A stretch of DNA of 51,770 nucleotides. Origin: an uncultured Bacteroidales bacterium. GTDB lineage: Bacteria > Bacteroidota > Bacteroidia > Bacteroidales > UBA932. Shown here in pieces: positions 24,297 to 32,952 of the stretch (position 1 is its first letter; every line of letters begins with the position of its first letter). The stretch is taken from positions 1 to 51,770 of the forward strand of contig CAJOKD010000013.1 in the NCBI GenBank assembly GCA_905235085.1, written 5' to 3'. The notes beneath the pieces are model-generated. The model searched no databases. It was not told where the DNA came from and saw only the letters and a program-made list of their open reading frames with translations. A program made the position numbers and the translations under genes.

Positions 24297-25613
24297 CTAG
24301 AAGATATAGTTGAGTCCGATGTTGATGCCGATATTGCCGTCGTTAGGGTCGAGGCACTTCGCGAACTCGAAGTTGATGTTGAAATTCTGGTTCATTATCA
24401 CGTGCAGGCCGATACCGGCACCCATATGGAGCTTCTCTGCGTCGCCGGTGTAGAGGAGGTCCTTGAGGTCGTAGTCGGTGCCCGGAAGCTTGCCTGACAC
24501 CTTGGACTGGGATGCAACCTGTTCGTCGAAGTCGTAAGGCTTGACGACCATTCCGGCATCGAAGAATGGATTGGTGGCGAGAGTCCAGTTCTGGTTGATC
24601 CAGCGGAACTTGGCGAAACTCCAGCGCAGCTCGAAGTTGGACCAGGCATAGCTGTTACCGATAAAACGGTTGGAAGTCGTACCGCGGACGGTACAGGTGG
24701 ACCCGAGACCCTCAGTCCTGATCTGCTTCATATTCAGGGACTGGATGGTCTGGAGCATATAATATGGAGCTCTGCCTGCTATAAGTCCTTGGTATGCAAG
24801 GTGATAGCCGAACGTGAGACGGTCCTGCACCAGAGGGAAGAACTGTTTCCAATGGACAGCCAGCTTGAGGTAGCTGTTGTCGTGCTTCGAGATGATGTCA
24901 GGGGAGCCGAAGGCATAGACCTCTAGGTTGGCACCGCGGGAAGGATTGTTCTCGTGGTCACGGCTGTCATAGACTACACCGGCCTTGAACTCGAGATGCC
25001 TTCCGCCATCCTTCTCTATCTCTGGTATGACTCCGGTAGCAGCGTAAAGGTCATAGAGAGAGGTGGTTCCATCAGTCAAGCCTTTGTTCTTTGCGTGGCC
25101 TGTCGTAATATCCCAGTAGTTGATACCTCCTGCCCATCCCCACTTGCTGTCCCCAAAGCTGCCTTGCAGGCAGGTCATAATCCTGAATATGTCCCTTCTC
25201 ATAAGGTAGAATCCGAGTCCGTCTTCGGTAATCCCGTCAAGTTCGGGGACATACTTGGAGGATGCTCCGTTGAAGCCGTAGAACGAATCCGTCTTGTTGC
25301 CGAAATAGGAAACCGCGGCTGAGACACGGAGACCCGGAATCAGGTACTTGCTGTCGAAGAAGCTATGGAGCACCGTGTTGCCCTTGGAGTAGCGGGACAC
25401 TTCCACATTTGCTTTCCACATATATTCCGGATATGTGGATCCGTCGCCGTACCAATAGATGTCGGTGAGGGCACCATAATGCCATCCGAGGTCGGATGAA
25501 TAGCCGACTGCAGGGAGCGGACCGAAGTTAAGGCCTGTCTTGGCTACCTCCTGGGCATAGGACGAAAAGACGCAGCCGGCGATGAGGGCTGCCGCCAGAA
25601 TCATTTTTCTCAT
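24297..25613 (-). CDS. Omp85/surface-antigen-like outer-membrane beta-barrel protein
   Basis: 438 residues with a signal peptide (MILAAALIAGCVFSSYA). The mature chain alternates aromatic-rich strands and ends in NIGINIGLNYIF, an outer-membrane insertion signal with terminal phenylalanine. KAGVVYDSRDHENNPSRGANLEVY and the later GSTCTVRGTTSNRFIGNSYAWSN-type region match the conserved barrel motifs of bacterial surface antigen (D15/Omp85-like) proteins. No POTRA domains are present at the N-terminus, so this is a barrel-only member, unlike BamA. The start at 25613 is preferred over an ATG six codons upstream because it gives the better signal peptide. Role unknown. Confidence 0.8.
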   Translation of the reverse strand: MRKMILAAALIAGCVFSSYAQEVAKTGLNFGPLPAVGYSSDLGWHYGALTDIYWYGDGSTYPEYMWKANVEVSRYSKGNTVLHSFFDSKYLIPGLRVSAAVSYFGNKTDSFYGFNGASSKYVPELDGITEDGLGFYLMRRDIFRIMTCLQGSFGDSKWGWAGGINYWDITTGHAKNKGLTDGTTSLYDLYAATGVIPEIEKDGGRHLEFKAGVVYDSRDHENNPSRGANLEVYAFGSPDIISKHDNSYLKLAVHWKQFFPLVQDRLTFGYHLAYQGLIAGRAPYYMLQTIQSLNMKQIRTEGLGSTCTVRGTTSNRFIGNSYAWSNFELRWSFAKFRWINQNWTLATNPFFDAGMVVKPYDFDEQVASQSKVSGKLPGTDYDLKDLLYTGDAEKLHMGAGIGLHVIMNQNFNINFEFAKCLDPNDGNIGINIGLNYIF

Positions 25614-25667
25614 ATTAAAGATATTAGACAATCAGTTATGATTGCGTTTATGCGGTTGTTGGTAATG

Positions 25668-25698
25668 CAAATATAATCCGTTTTGCCGTAATAACAAA
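25668..25698 (-). promoter_or_regulatory. Promoter of the Omp85-like gene
   Basis: On the minus strand TTTG (25698-25695), a 19-base spacer, and TATATTTG (25675-25668). Both elements match the phylum consensus perfectly. Confidence 0.8.
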
Positions 25699-25715
25699 TA
25701 ACGGACAATTATTAG

Positions 25716-25723
25716 TATTTTTG
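25716..25723 (+). promoter_or_regulatory. -7 element of the beta-helix gene; possible leaderless start
   Basis: TATTTTTG, a perfect TAnnTTTG, ends only six bases before the ATG at 25730. In this phylum transcription begins about that far downstream, so the mRNA may begin at or very near the start codon. Confidence 0.5.
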
Positions 25724-25729
25724 TACAAT

Positions 25730-27775
25730 ATGAAAGATTATCGTCGGAGGATTACGGTCGCAGGGCTGCTGGCTGTCCTGCTGTTGCTCGCGCCGGGCGC
25801 CCAGGCACGGACAATCCGTGTGAAAAAGGCCAGCGCCCTTCAAAGGGCTGTGGATAAGGCTGAACACGGTGATACCATCGTAATATGCAAAGGAGTATAC
25901 CGTCTTGACCGGACGTTGCTGATAGAGGGGAAATCAGACCTTGTGATCAAGGGAGAGGGAGCCTGCTTCAGCGGCGGGGTCCGGATACCACTTTGGCGCC
26001 TTCGCCGTGCCAGGGATATGGGTGATGGAGTGAAGCTGCTGAAACTGAGGCGTTTCCATCCTGGACCGGTCTGCCAGAAAGGCGACCCTCACCTGACCGG
26101 TCCATCCTGGTCGGAGTTGTTTTCCGACGGGGTTCCGATGCAGCTGAGCGAGTGGCCTGACGGGGCACCCCTGCCTCTGGATTCCGTAGTGATTCCCGGA
26201 AGGGGGTACATCCGGCCAGCCGAGGGAGATGGATTCGGGGTGATCGCTTTCAAGGAAGACCGTCCTCTCGAATGGAAGTATCCAGGGATGGGCTTTCTCT
26301 GGGGATGTTTCCGTTTCGGCTGGACCTGTGAGATGGTGCCGGTAAAAAGGATAGGTGCAGACAAGACCATCGAAGCCGGTGCCCTTACCAACTACGGATT
26401 CGACCGACGTCCCGGCGAGAACTTTCAGCGTTGGAAGGTGCTGAATATTCCCGATGAGGTCACTCTCCCCGGAGAATATGCCCTGGATGCTGATGGCAAG
26501 CGATGCTGGCTTAAGCTTCCGGAGGGGACGAAAACGCTGGAAATGAGCGTGATGACAGAGGCTCTGGTCCGGCTTTCCGGTTGCAGCGACGTGGTTCTGT
26601 CAGGGTTGGAGTTCTTCTGTTCCAGAGGCGATGCTGTATCTGTCGCAGGCTGCAGCGGCACTCGTCTGGAAGACTGCAGCATACACGGTATGGGACACGT
26701 GGCGGTGACGGTGGACCGGAAAAGTCGTTCCTGCGGTCTCTCCCGTTGCGAACTGTACGACCTTGGTGCCGGAGCGGTTGAACTCTCGGGCGGAGACAGG
26801 GTTAATATCGTCCGGGGCGACAATTACGTGGAGGACTGCCGTATCCATAACTTCAACAGGATCGAAAACCAGTACCGTGTGGGTGTGGTTATGAGCGGGT
26901 TGGGTAACCGCCTGTCCGGCTGTGAGTTATATGAGTCGGCCACGATGGCCGTGCTGATGCTCGGCAATGACCAGACGGTGGAATACTGCAACGTCCACCA
27001 CGTATGTATGGATATCGAGGACAACGGAGCGCTCTACCACGGGCGTAATCCGTCCCAGCGGGGGAGCGTGATTCGCGGGAACTATTTCCACGACATCGAA
27101 GTGCCCTTCAATGTCAGGGCACTCTATCACGACGATGGGTCAGGAGCGGTGGAAGTGTATGGCAATATATTCAGGAACATAACTTCGCCGCCTGTGCAGA
27201 TAGGGGGCGGCAGCGACATTCATTATCACGACAATATCTTCCTGGACCTTCCTTGCGCTGCGGTGAAGACAGACGGGCGGCTCAAGACCTGGGGGGCAGA
27301 CAGGCTTGTCGTACACAAGGATTCCGTTGCTTTGGTGGACGGACCGGCGTTCCGTGCGCATTATCCCGAATTCGCTTCGTATTATGAAGGAGATCCGGCT
27401 GAGCCTCAGCGCAACGTATTCGAACGCAACGTATTCTACAACGTCAGATGGGCCTTCGAGAAGGTGGTCTGGAGCGACCATATATACAATGACGACATCT
27501 CGGGTACCGCCAATTTCATCTCCAGGATGAGTGACAACTGGAAAACGGACGTCAACCCTGGATTCCGCGACCCGTCCGATCCTTTGGCCGGTTTTACGGA
27601 TCATCCGGCATTGCTCGACGTCATTCCGGGGTTCATTCTTCCCGACCTTTCCAGGATCCCACCTACCTCTGTTTCCACGGATGGATACCGGGAGGCGCCT
27701 GGTACCGTTTTCTCGGGCCGTGTCGGCGGAGTTGCCGACGAACTGCATACTCCTGCCGGGAGATCCGGCAATTGA
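25730..27775 (+). CDS. Secreted right-handed parallel beta-helix protein
   Basis: 681 residues with a signal peptide (ITVAGLLAVLLLLAPGAQA). Residues 28-80 carry a pectate-lyase-like entry (ALQRAVDKAEHGDTIVICKG), and residues about 280-520 contain repeated helix turns: VVLSGLEFFCSRGDAVSVAG, LEDCSIHGMGHVAVTV, NRLSGCELYESATMAVLMLG, VIRGNYFHDI, VYGNIFRNITS and HDNIFLDLPCAA. Such proteins act on or bind polysaccharides. An insertion near residues 130-260 is less repetitive. No specific lyase or hydrolase catalytic set was identified. A second helix protein follows 20 bases later. Confidence 0.8.
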   Translation: MKDYRRRITVAGLLAVLLLLAPGAQARTIRVKKASALQRAVDKAEHGDTIVICKGVYRLDRTLLIEGKSDLVIKGEGACFSGGVRIPLWRLRRARDMGDGVKLLKLRRFHPGPVCQKGDPHLTGPSWSELFSDGVPMQLSEWPDGAPLPLDSVVIPGRGYIRPAEGDGFGVIAFKEDRPLEWKYPGMGFLWGCFRFGWTCEMVPVKRIGADKTIEAGALTNYGFDRRPGENFQRWKVLNIPDEVTLPGEYALDADGKRCWLKLPEGTKTLEMSVMTEALVRLSGCSDVVLSGLEFFCSRGDAVSVAGCSGTRLEDCSIHGMGHVAVTVDRKSRSCGLSRCELYDLGAGAVELSGGDRVNIVRGDNYVEDCRIHNFNRIENQYRVGVVMSGLGNRLSGCELYESATMAVLMLGNDQTVEYCNVHHVCMDIEDNGALYHGRNPSQRGSVIRGNYFHDIEVPFNVRALYHDDGSGAVEVYGNIFRNITSPPVQIGGGSDIHYHDNIFLDLPCAAVKTDGRLKTWGADRLVVHKDSVALVDGPAFRAHYPEFASYYEGDPAEPQRNVFERNVFYNVRWAFEKVVWSDHIYNDDISGTANFISRMSDNWKTDVNPGFRDPSDPLAGFTDHPALLDVIPGFILPDLSRIPPTSVSTDGYREAPGTVFSGRVGGVADELHTPAGRSGN

Positions 27776-27795
27776 TTTTTAACAGAACTGCTGAA

Positions 27796-29142
27796 ATGCG
27801 ACTTGTACGATCTTTTTTGGTTTTGCTCGTAGCGGCGGTCGCCTGCGAACCGGTCAAATATGCCGACCGTTATGGCTTCCTGCCCGAAAATGATGCTCTC
27901 TCGAATACTGAAGCTTTGCAGGAATGCCTTGACGGCGGAGGGAAAGTCAGAGTGCGCAAGGCAGGTGTCTATTCCGTCTGCAGGACGCTTGTGATCGATC
28001 CGGACACGGACCTTTCGTTCGCAGACGGGGTGGTGCTGAGCAAGTCGCTCGGACCTGACGGCTCGGGCGCACGGTACGTTTTCATCAACAGGGGAGCTTT
28101 CACCAGGGAATATGATGAGAATATCCGTGTCAGCGGGCTCCATCTCCGGTGCAACGGCCTGGACAGCCGTTCGGTTGCGGAACTTGACATCCCCGGAATC
28201 GTCGGACTGTCCGCCCAGCTGGCCTTTTTCTACGTCAAGGACCTTCAGATAGATCGTTTCACACTGATGGACCTTCCTCCCCACGATTTTGCGATCCAGA
28301 TATGTACATTCGAAAAAGTGTCCGTGGAAAACGTGCACATAGAAGGTATGAAGGATGCCGTTCATTTCGGTCCAGGACGGGATTTCGTGGTCAGGCACGG
28401 GATATTCAAGACCTACGACGACCCGATAGCCCTGAACGCGCACGACTACACTACATCTAATCCTGAATTGGGATGGATCGAGGATGGATTGATCGAGGAT
28501 TGCACTGACCTGGACGACCCTGCGAACGGGACTACCGGCTTCTTCGCAAGGATCCTGGCAGGAGGTTGGCGCGACTGGGAAGAAGGGATGAGCATCCAGT
28601 CTTCCGGCGATGCAGTGGTGAGCGAGGGAAGGATTTACCGCAGCAACGGTCCGAAGGAGAAGGTGGAATATACTTCGACCTTCCGCCCGACCCACAAGGA
28701 GGGAACGGTTACCTATCCCGACGGCATCACCTGGACGATGTCCCAGGATAGGAACATCTGCCATAGCTGCGGGGTCCGCAACGTAGTGTTCCGTGACATC
28801 AGGTTGCAGAAGAAACGCAGTGTCGCACTGTGCCTGCACTTCGACCACGACCAGTATTCGCGCAGCTACTATCCCTATGCCGAAATCCCCGTACAGAGCA
28901 ACATAGTATTCGAGGGATTATCAGTCGAGAATGATATTCCTGTCCTTCTACAGAGCCGCACGCCGGTGGACAGCATTACCCTTAGGGATTCCAGGATAGG
29001 TTCCAGCGAAATCCGGCTCCTGAATGCCATAGATGCACCTGGAATGAGGTATGATACCACTGTCGTCCGTATGGAGAGGGTTGAGTGCGATTCTTTGGAT
29101 TCCCTGGTCCGTTCTCTGGGAAGGCCGTTCAAAATTTTGTAG
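27796..29142 (+). CDS. Polygalacturonase-like beta-helix lipoprotein
   Basis: 448 residues from the ATG at 27796, whose product begins MRLVRSFLVLLVAAVACEP, a clear lipoprotein signal. An N-terminal pectin-lyase-fold start (FLPENDALSNTEALQECLDGGGKVRV) leads into beta-helix turns such as NIRVSGLHLRCNGLDSRSVA, KVSVENVHIEGMKDAVHFGP and VRNVVFRDIRLQKKRSV. DDPIALNAHDYTT is in the place where GH28 enzymes carry catalytic aspartates, but the full GH28 motif set (NTD, DD, GHG, RIK) is not evident. It may act on uronate or rhamnose-containing glycans. It probably shares a transcript with the preceding gene. Confidence 0.75.
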   Translation: MRLVRSFLVLLVAAVACEPVKYADRYGFLPENDALSNTEALQECLDGGGKVRVRKAGVYSVCRTLVIDPDTDLSFADGVVLSKSLGPDGSGARYVFINRGAFTREYDENIRVSGLHLRCNGLDSRSVAELDIPGIVGLSAQLAFFYVKDLQIDRFTLMDLPPHDFAIQICTFEKVSVENVHIEGMKDAVHFGPGRDFVVRHGIFKTYDDPIALNAHDYTTSNPELGWIEDGLIEDCTDLDDPANGTTGFFARILAGGWRDWEEGMSIQSSGDAVVSEGRIYRSNGPKEKVEYTSTFRPTHKEGTVTYPDGITWTMSQDRNICHSCGVRNVVFRDIRLQKKRSVALCLHFDHDQYSRSYYPYAEIPVQSNIVFEGLSVENDIPVLLQSRTPVDSITLRDSRIGSSEIRLLNAIDAPGMRYDTTVVRMERVECDSLDSLVRSLGRPFKIL

Positions 29143-29148
29143 GAAATT

Positions 29149-29180
29149 TTTGCATCATTGAAATTAAATACATATCTTTG
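29149..29180 (+). promoter_or_regulatory. Strong promoter of the SPFH gene
   Basis: TTTG at 29149-29152, a 20-base spacer, and TATCTTTG at 29173-29180. Both boxes match consensus and the spacing is ideal. The -33 box begins seven bases after the upstream stop codon. Confidence 0.85.
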
Positions 29181-29202
29181 TAATATCAAAATGATATCAA
29201 AT

Positions 29203-30138
29203 ATGGAAAAGAACAAAGAATTTGCCTACGAAGGCTTCGTAATGAATGGCTTCCTTGCATTCTTCCTGTTGCTCGCACTCTTCGCGGTCGCAGTATATAT
29301 GTACGTCCTGGCGGACAAGGATTCGTGCTGGGCTATTGCCGGCAGCTTGCTGATGGTGATTGCCTGCATCTGCTGCAACGGCTTCGTGAAGCTGGAACCC
29401 AATGAGGCCAAGGTGCTTGTTTTCTTTGGAAAATACAGTGGCACGTTCACCCGCACCGGATTCAACTGGGTCAACCCTCTTATGAGCAAGAAGAGCGTCA
29501 GCCTCCGCGCCCGTAACCTCAACCCGGAACCTATCAAGGTCAACGACAAGGCCGGTAACCCGGTAATGATCGGAATGGTACTCGTCTGGAAACTTGAAGA
29601 CACCTACAAGGCACTTTTCGAGATAGACAGCCAGTCGCTTGCCGGTCCGTCACCGAAGGGGGGCATCTCTACCCGCCAGCTTGCTGCTGCCTTCGAGAAC
29701 TTCGTCCGCGTACAGAGTGACGCCGCTCTGAGGCAAGTAGCAGGATGCTATGCATATGACAATGCCGACAGTGTCGATGAACTGACTCTCCGCAGCAATG
29801 CAGAAGAAATCAACGAGAGATTGGTGACTACGCTCAACGACCGCCTCTCTATGGCCGGAATGCACGTCATCGAGGCTAGGATTAATTATCTCGCTTATGC
29901 TCCGGAGATTGCTGCCGTGATGCTTCGCCGCCAGCAGGCAGACGCCATAATCGCTGCCCGCGAGAAGATAGTCGACGGTGCTGTAAGTATGGTGAAGATG
30001 GCCCTCGACAAGCTCAAGGCTGAAGGTGTCGTGGATCTCGACGAGGAGCGCAAGGCTGCTATGGTGAGCAATCTGCTGGTGGTCCTGTGCGGCGATGAAC
30101 CTGCACAGCCGGTTGTCAACTCTGGTTCTCTCTATTGA
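29203..30138 (+). CDS. SPFH domain (stomatin/prohibitin-like) membrane protein
   Basis: 311 residues from the ATG at 29203; an in-frame ATG four codons upstream is possible. Two hydrophobic segments occur at about residues 14-35 (FLAFFLLLALFAVAVYMYV) and 40-58. The SPFH domain follows: VKLEPNEAKVLVFFGKYSGT, TGFNWVNPLMSKKSVSLRAR, then VIEARINYLAYAPEIAAVML and a C-terminal helix with QADAIIAAREKIVDGA. SPFH proteins oligomerise at membranes and organise microdomains or proteases. The small Arc-like gene after it is a recurring neighbour in Bacteroidota. Confidence 0.88.
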   Translation: MEKNKEFAYEGFVMNGFLAFFLLLALFAVAVYMYVLADKDSCWAIAGSLLMVIACICCNGFVKLEPNEAKVLVFFGKYSGTFTRTGFNWVNPLMSKKSVSLRARNLNPEPIKVNDKAGNPVMIGMVLVWKLEDTYKALFEIDSQSLAGPSPKGGISTRQLAAAFENFVRVQSDAALRQVAGCYAYDNADSVDELTLRSNAEEINERLVTTLNDRLSMAGMHVIEARINYLAYAPEIAAVMLRRQQADAIIAAREKIVDGAVSMVKMALDKLKAEGVVDLDEERKAAMVSNLLVVLCGDEPAQPVVNSGSLY

Positions 30139-30139
30139 T

Positions 30140-30316
30140 ATGGCCAAGGAGAAAGAAGCTGTCAAGAGTTTCGTCCTTCGTGTCGATCCTGACACGATGG
30201 ACGCTCTTGAACGTTGGGCTGCGGACGAGTTCCGCAGCATCAACGGTCAGCTCCAATGGATTATCGCCGAGGCGTTGAAGAAAAGCGGGCGCGACAAACC
30301 GAAGAAGAAAGGCTGA
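30140..30316 (+). CDS. Arc-like ribbon-helix-helix protein
   Basis: 58 residues from the ATG at 30140, one base after the SPFH stop. The sequence SFVLRVDPDTMDALERWAAD followed by EFRSINGQLQWIIAEALKKS matches the Arc/MetJ ribbon-helix-helix pattern: a DNA-contacting strand, helix A, the (S)INGQ turn and helix B. The tail is lysine-rich. Such dimers bind DNA as repressors or act as small partner proteins. Tight coupling to the SPFH gene suggests a shared function or local autoregulation. Confidence 0.8.
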   Translation: MAKEKEAVKSFVLRVDPDTMDALERWAADEFRSINGQLQWIIAEALKKSGRDKPKKKG

Positions 30317-30333
30317 GGAGGAGAGTCTCCTGA

Positions 30334-31002
30334 TTACCGATCCGTGTCTGTCCCTTCAGATAATCTGATCTTCTCTTCTTTCTTGAGGGAAGCGAAATAG
30401 ATCATTATATTCCTGATTGAGAACACTATACTGAACTGGCCCAATACCAGCACCCAGTCGTTCCTGATGATTCCGTAGATGATGATCATCAGTGAGCCGG
30501 TGACAGCCAGTACCCAGTGCCCGAGAGGCAGTACCGATTTTTTCTTCCTGTAGCTGTATATCAATTGGTACAGTGAACGGATCTCGAAAGTGAACTGACC
30601 GAGCATACCGAAGGCCAGCAGTCCGGGAGGAACGTAGGGATTGTGAAGGAAACTCTGGGAGAAAGCGGGCCAGTCACGCATCATCAGGGCGATGATCACT
30701 ACTGGAAAAAGGGCCTGGAGGATAATCAGGATACGCGGGACCTTCTTGTACAGCCCCATTATGCCGATGTTCCACATATAGATGTAGTAGCCTATGCTCT
30801 CTCCGAATATGATGGAGAAATCCTTGCGGAGCCATCCGTAGAGATAGAGGATTACGGCTCCTACGCTGCTCATCACCCAATAGATGCCAGGCGTGACCAC
30901 CCGCCCGGCTTTTTCCGACTTATACCATTGGACCAGGAGACGGACTCCGTAGAGAGCCATTCCGGCCAATCCGATCAAATATACCCAGAGCGGACTTGTC
31001 AT
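30334..31002 (-). CDS. LAB_N (lipid-A-disaccharide synthase N-terminal-like) membrane protein
   Basis: 222 residues with about six membrane segments and two copies of the LAB_N pattern. The first copy reads LIGLAGMALYGVRLLVQWYK, then SEKAGRVVTPGIYWVMSSVG; the second reads LLAFGMLGQFTFEIRSLYQL, then LPLGHWVLAVTGSLMIIIYG. In some bacteria this domain is fused to LpxB; stand-alone versions are small membrane proteins resembling flippase-like or multidrug-resistance folds. The gene overlaps the stop of the upstream bifunctional acyltransferase by four bases, which ties it to lipid metabolism. A role in moving or modifying the acylated product is plausible but inferred. Confidence 0.82.
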   Translation of the reverse strand: MTSPLWVYLIGLAGMALYGVRLLVQWYKSEKAGRVVTPGIYWVMSSVGAVILYLYGWLRKDFSIIFGESIGYYIYMWNIGIMGLYKKVPRILIILQALFPVVIIALMMRDWPAFSQSFLHNPYVPPGLLAFGMLGQFTFEIRSLYQLIYSYRKKKSVLPLGHWVLAVTGSLMIIIYGIIRNDWVLVLGQFSIVFSIRNIMIYFASLKKEEKIRLSEGTDTDR

Positions 31003-32810
31003 ATATCCTTGGTCCCGTAAAAGTGGATTAGGGCCTGTTCCTTCAGGTCATCGGGGACGCAGCGCAGGATGGAGCGGAGCATCTTCGGAGGGAAGTCACT
31101 CATACGCAGCAATATAAGAGCATCCAGGCTGTCCATGAAATCCGGATCGACATTGAAGCATAGCAGGCGGGCGGAGCAATTGAAATACTTGCGCACAAGT
31201 ACCGGAATCCTGTATTTGCCGTCCGACAGGGTCGAAATCAGCCTGTCGAGGCGGTCCATATCGCCTTCCGGCACCTGGCCGAGCAAGTCATCCGGGTTCA
31301 CGGACAGATAATCCGGGGTGAATGGATGAGGTGGTTCGACGATACGGTCGGATTCCAGATAGGCTGAATCGCGTTCCAGGAAATACACTACAAGGCTCTT
31401 GTAGAAGTCTGGCAAGTCATTGCTGATGCTCACCGGTCCCGTAAAGTAATGCGCATCCGGGATTTTCAGGGACGATACGGTAAGTCCGGCCAACAGCATC
31501 TTCAGGGGAAGTACATCCCGCTGGTATGCCGGAGCTACGAACGAGCGTCCGAGTTCGATGCACCGTTCAAGTATAGGAATCGCTTCTTCCTTGTATTTGA
31601 AAAGGCTCGCAGTATAGATACCGTCGACTCCGTGTTTCGACATAACGTCGCCGCAATCACCGATGCGGTATGCTCCCGCGATCCTCTCGTCCTTGGTGTT
31701 CCAGAGAATGAGTTGATAGTACCTGTCATCGTAGATATCCGTGTCCTCCGGGCGTCCGGTACCTTCTCCGACACCGCGGAAAGTCTCCTCTCGCAGTCTG
31801 TACAGCTCCCTCATGGCGTTCGGGGCCTGCCGGGTCCTTATAAGATATACACGGTAGTCTCCGGATTCGAACAGGATCTCGTCATCGAGAGCGGCCATTT
31901 CCCTGCTGACAAGTTCGGGATCCACTGATTCTGCCAGAGGAACAGGCCATATCCGCTCTGCGGAATCCTTGACAGGTTGGCAGTTCGCTTCCAGAGCATA
32001 GCATCTGTTCCGGAGGTATTTCCCAAAGGTAGGGATATCCATACCCTCGATTTCTGCCGTGGTGACCGGCTGCCCGAAACGGACCTCCACCGTCCTGCCA
32101 CGTTTATTGAACATTTCGTGAACAAGGCGTACGGTCCTTAGGCGCGGGTGTATCAGCCCGAGCAGATGGAAGAGCCGGGAATTGCATCCTTCGAAATAGA
32201 CGGGGATTACGGGAAGGCCTGAATTCTTGACCAGCTTTACTACATTGTCCGCCCAAGGTTTGTCTTCGATTAACCGCTTGAGGGCTGTACGGTCTTTTTT
32301 CTTCTGCCAGGTCGCTACCTCTCCAGCAGGGAAGAGCCCAAGAGGATGGCCTCCTTGCATATGCTCGATGGCAGACCGTATTCCGGAAACGCTCCGGGAG
32401 GCTCCTGTTGAGAAATTATCCACGGGTATGAAGCAGTCGCGCAATCCCGGGATAAGCGTCAGCATAAAGGTGGTGAGCATCTTCAGGTCGGGTCGCAGGG
32501 CACCTACCGTAGCTTCGAGTATAAGGCCGTCGATCGATCCGTAATGATGGTTGCAAACCAGAATGAAGCCGCCGTCCTTCGGTATCTGCTCCAACTGCCC
32601 TGCGGGGATTCTGTAAGAAACATCGACCTCATCCAGGATCCTCGCAGCGAATTCAGCTCCGCTGATATCTTTATATTTGTTTTGCAGACGGTTAAGCTCT
32701 CCAAGCTTCAGGGTCTTGAATGCCAGCTTGGCCAGCATCCGGCCGAAAGGCCCCTTCAACCCCAGCTTTTCCTGCAAGTCTGAAAGACTCATTACTTTGT
32801 CAGCCTCCAT
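30999..32810 (-). CDS. Bifunctional acyltransferase (PlsC-like plus GNAT-like), aminolipid synthase candidate
   Basis: 603 residues from the ATG at 32810 (MEADKVMSLSDLQEKLG). The N-terminal half is a PlsC-like acyltransferase with the H(x4)D motif HYGSID, FPAGEVATW and GLPVIPVYFEG. The C-terminal half is a GNAT-type domain of the hemolysin-like/OlsB family (YRVYLIRTRQAPNAMRELYR, RLREETFRGVGEGTG, GVDGIYTASLFKYKEEAIPI, ELGRSFVAPAYQ). This layout matches OlsF/GlsF-type fused enzymes, in which the C-terminal domain N-acylates ornithine or glycine and the N-terminal domain adds the second acyl chain. The product is probably an amino-acid lipid of the envelope. It is cotranscribed with the LAB_N protein. 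Confidence 0.82.
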   Translation of the reverse strand: MEADKVMSLSDLQEKLGLKGPFGRMLAKLAFKTLKLGELNRLQNKYKDISGAEFAARILDEVDVSYRIPAGQLEQIPKDGGFILVCNHHYGSIDGLILEATVGALRPDLKMLTTFMLTLIPGLRDCFIPVDNFSTGASRSVSGIRSAIEHMQGGHPLGLFPAGEVATWQKKKDRTALKRLIEDKPWADNVVKLVKNSGLPVIPVYFEGCNSRLFHLLGLIHPRLRTVRLVHEMFNKRGRTVEVRFGQPVTTAEIEGMDIPTFGKYLRNRCYALEANCQPVKDSAERIWPVPLAESVDPELVSREMAALDDEILFESGDYRVYLIRTRQAPNAMRELYRLREETFRGVGEGTGRPEDTDIYDDRYYQLILWNTKDERIAGAYRIGDCGDVMSKHGVDGIYTASLFKYKEEAIPILERCIELGRSFVAPAYQRDVLPLKMLLAGLTVSSLKIPDAHYFTGPVSISNDLPDFYKSLVVYFLERDSAYLESDRIVEPPHPFTPDYLSVNPDDLLGQVPEGDMDRLDRLISTLSDGKYRIPVLVRKYFNCSARLLCFNVDPDFMDSLDALILLRMSDFPPKMLRSILRCVPDDLKEQALIHFYGTKDI

Positions 32811-32877
32811 TGTGTCGTTGGTCCCCAAGATGTGACAGAATCTCCAGTACTTTTTAAAGTAATCGCATAAATATCGG

Positions 32878-32885
32878 TAAAGATA
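32878..32885 (-). promoter_or_regulatory. Weak -7 element of the acyltransferase gene
   Basis: Minus-strand TATCTTTA, one mismatch from TAnnTTTG, about 67 bases upstream of the ATG at 32810. The -33 region is T-rich without a clear TTTG. Confidence 0.35.
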
Positions 32886-32952
32886 CCTCTTTTCCACGGA
32901 AAAAACAATTACATCGTCTTTCGGAAGCCATACTATGTTGCAGGACAACCTT

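Noticed and set aside
30319..30331. Terminator AGGAGA-G-TCTCCT between the Arc-like and LAB_N genes
   Set aside because: The palindrome is only five to six pairs with an overly tight loop and no T-tract, so it is not convincing as a terminator.
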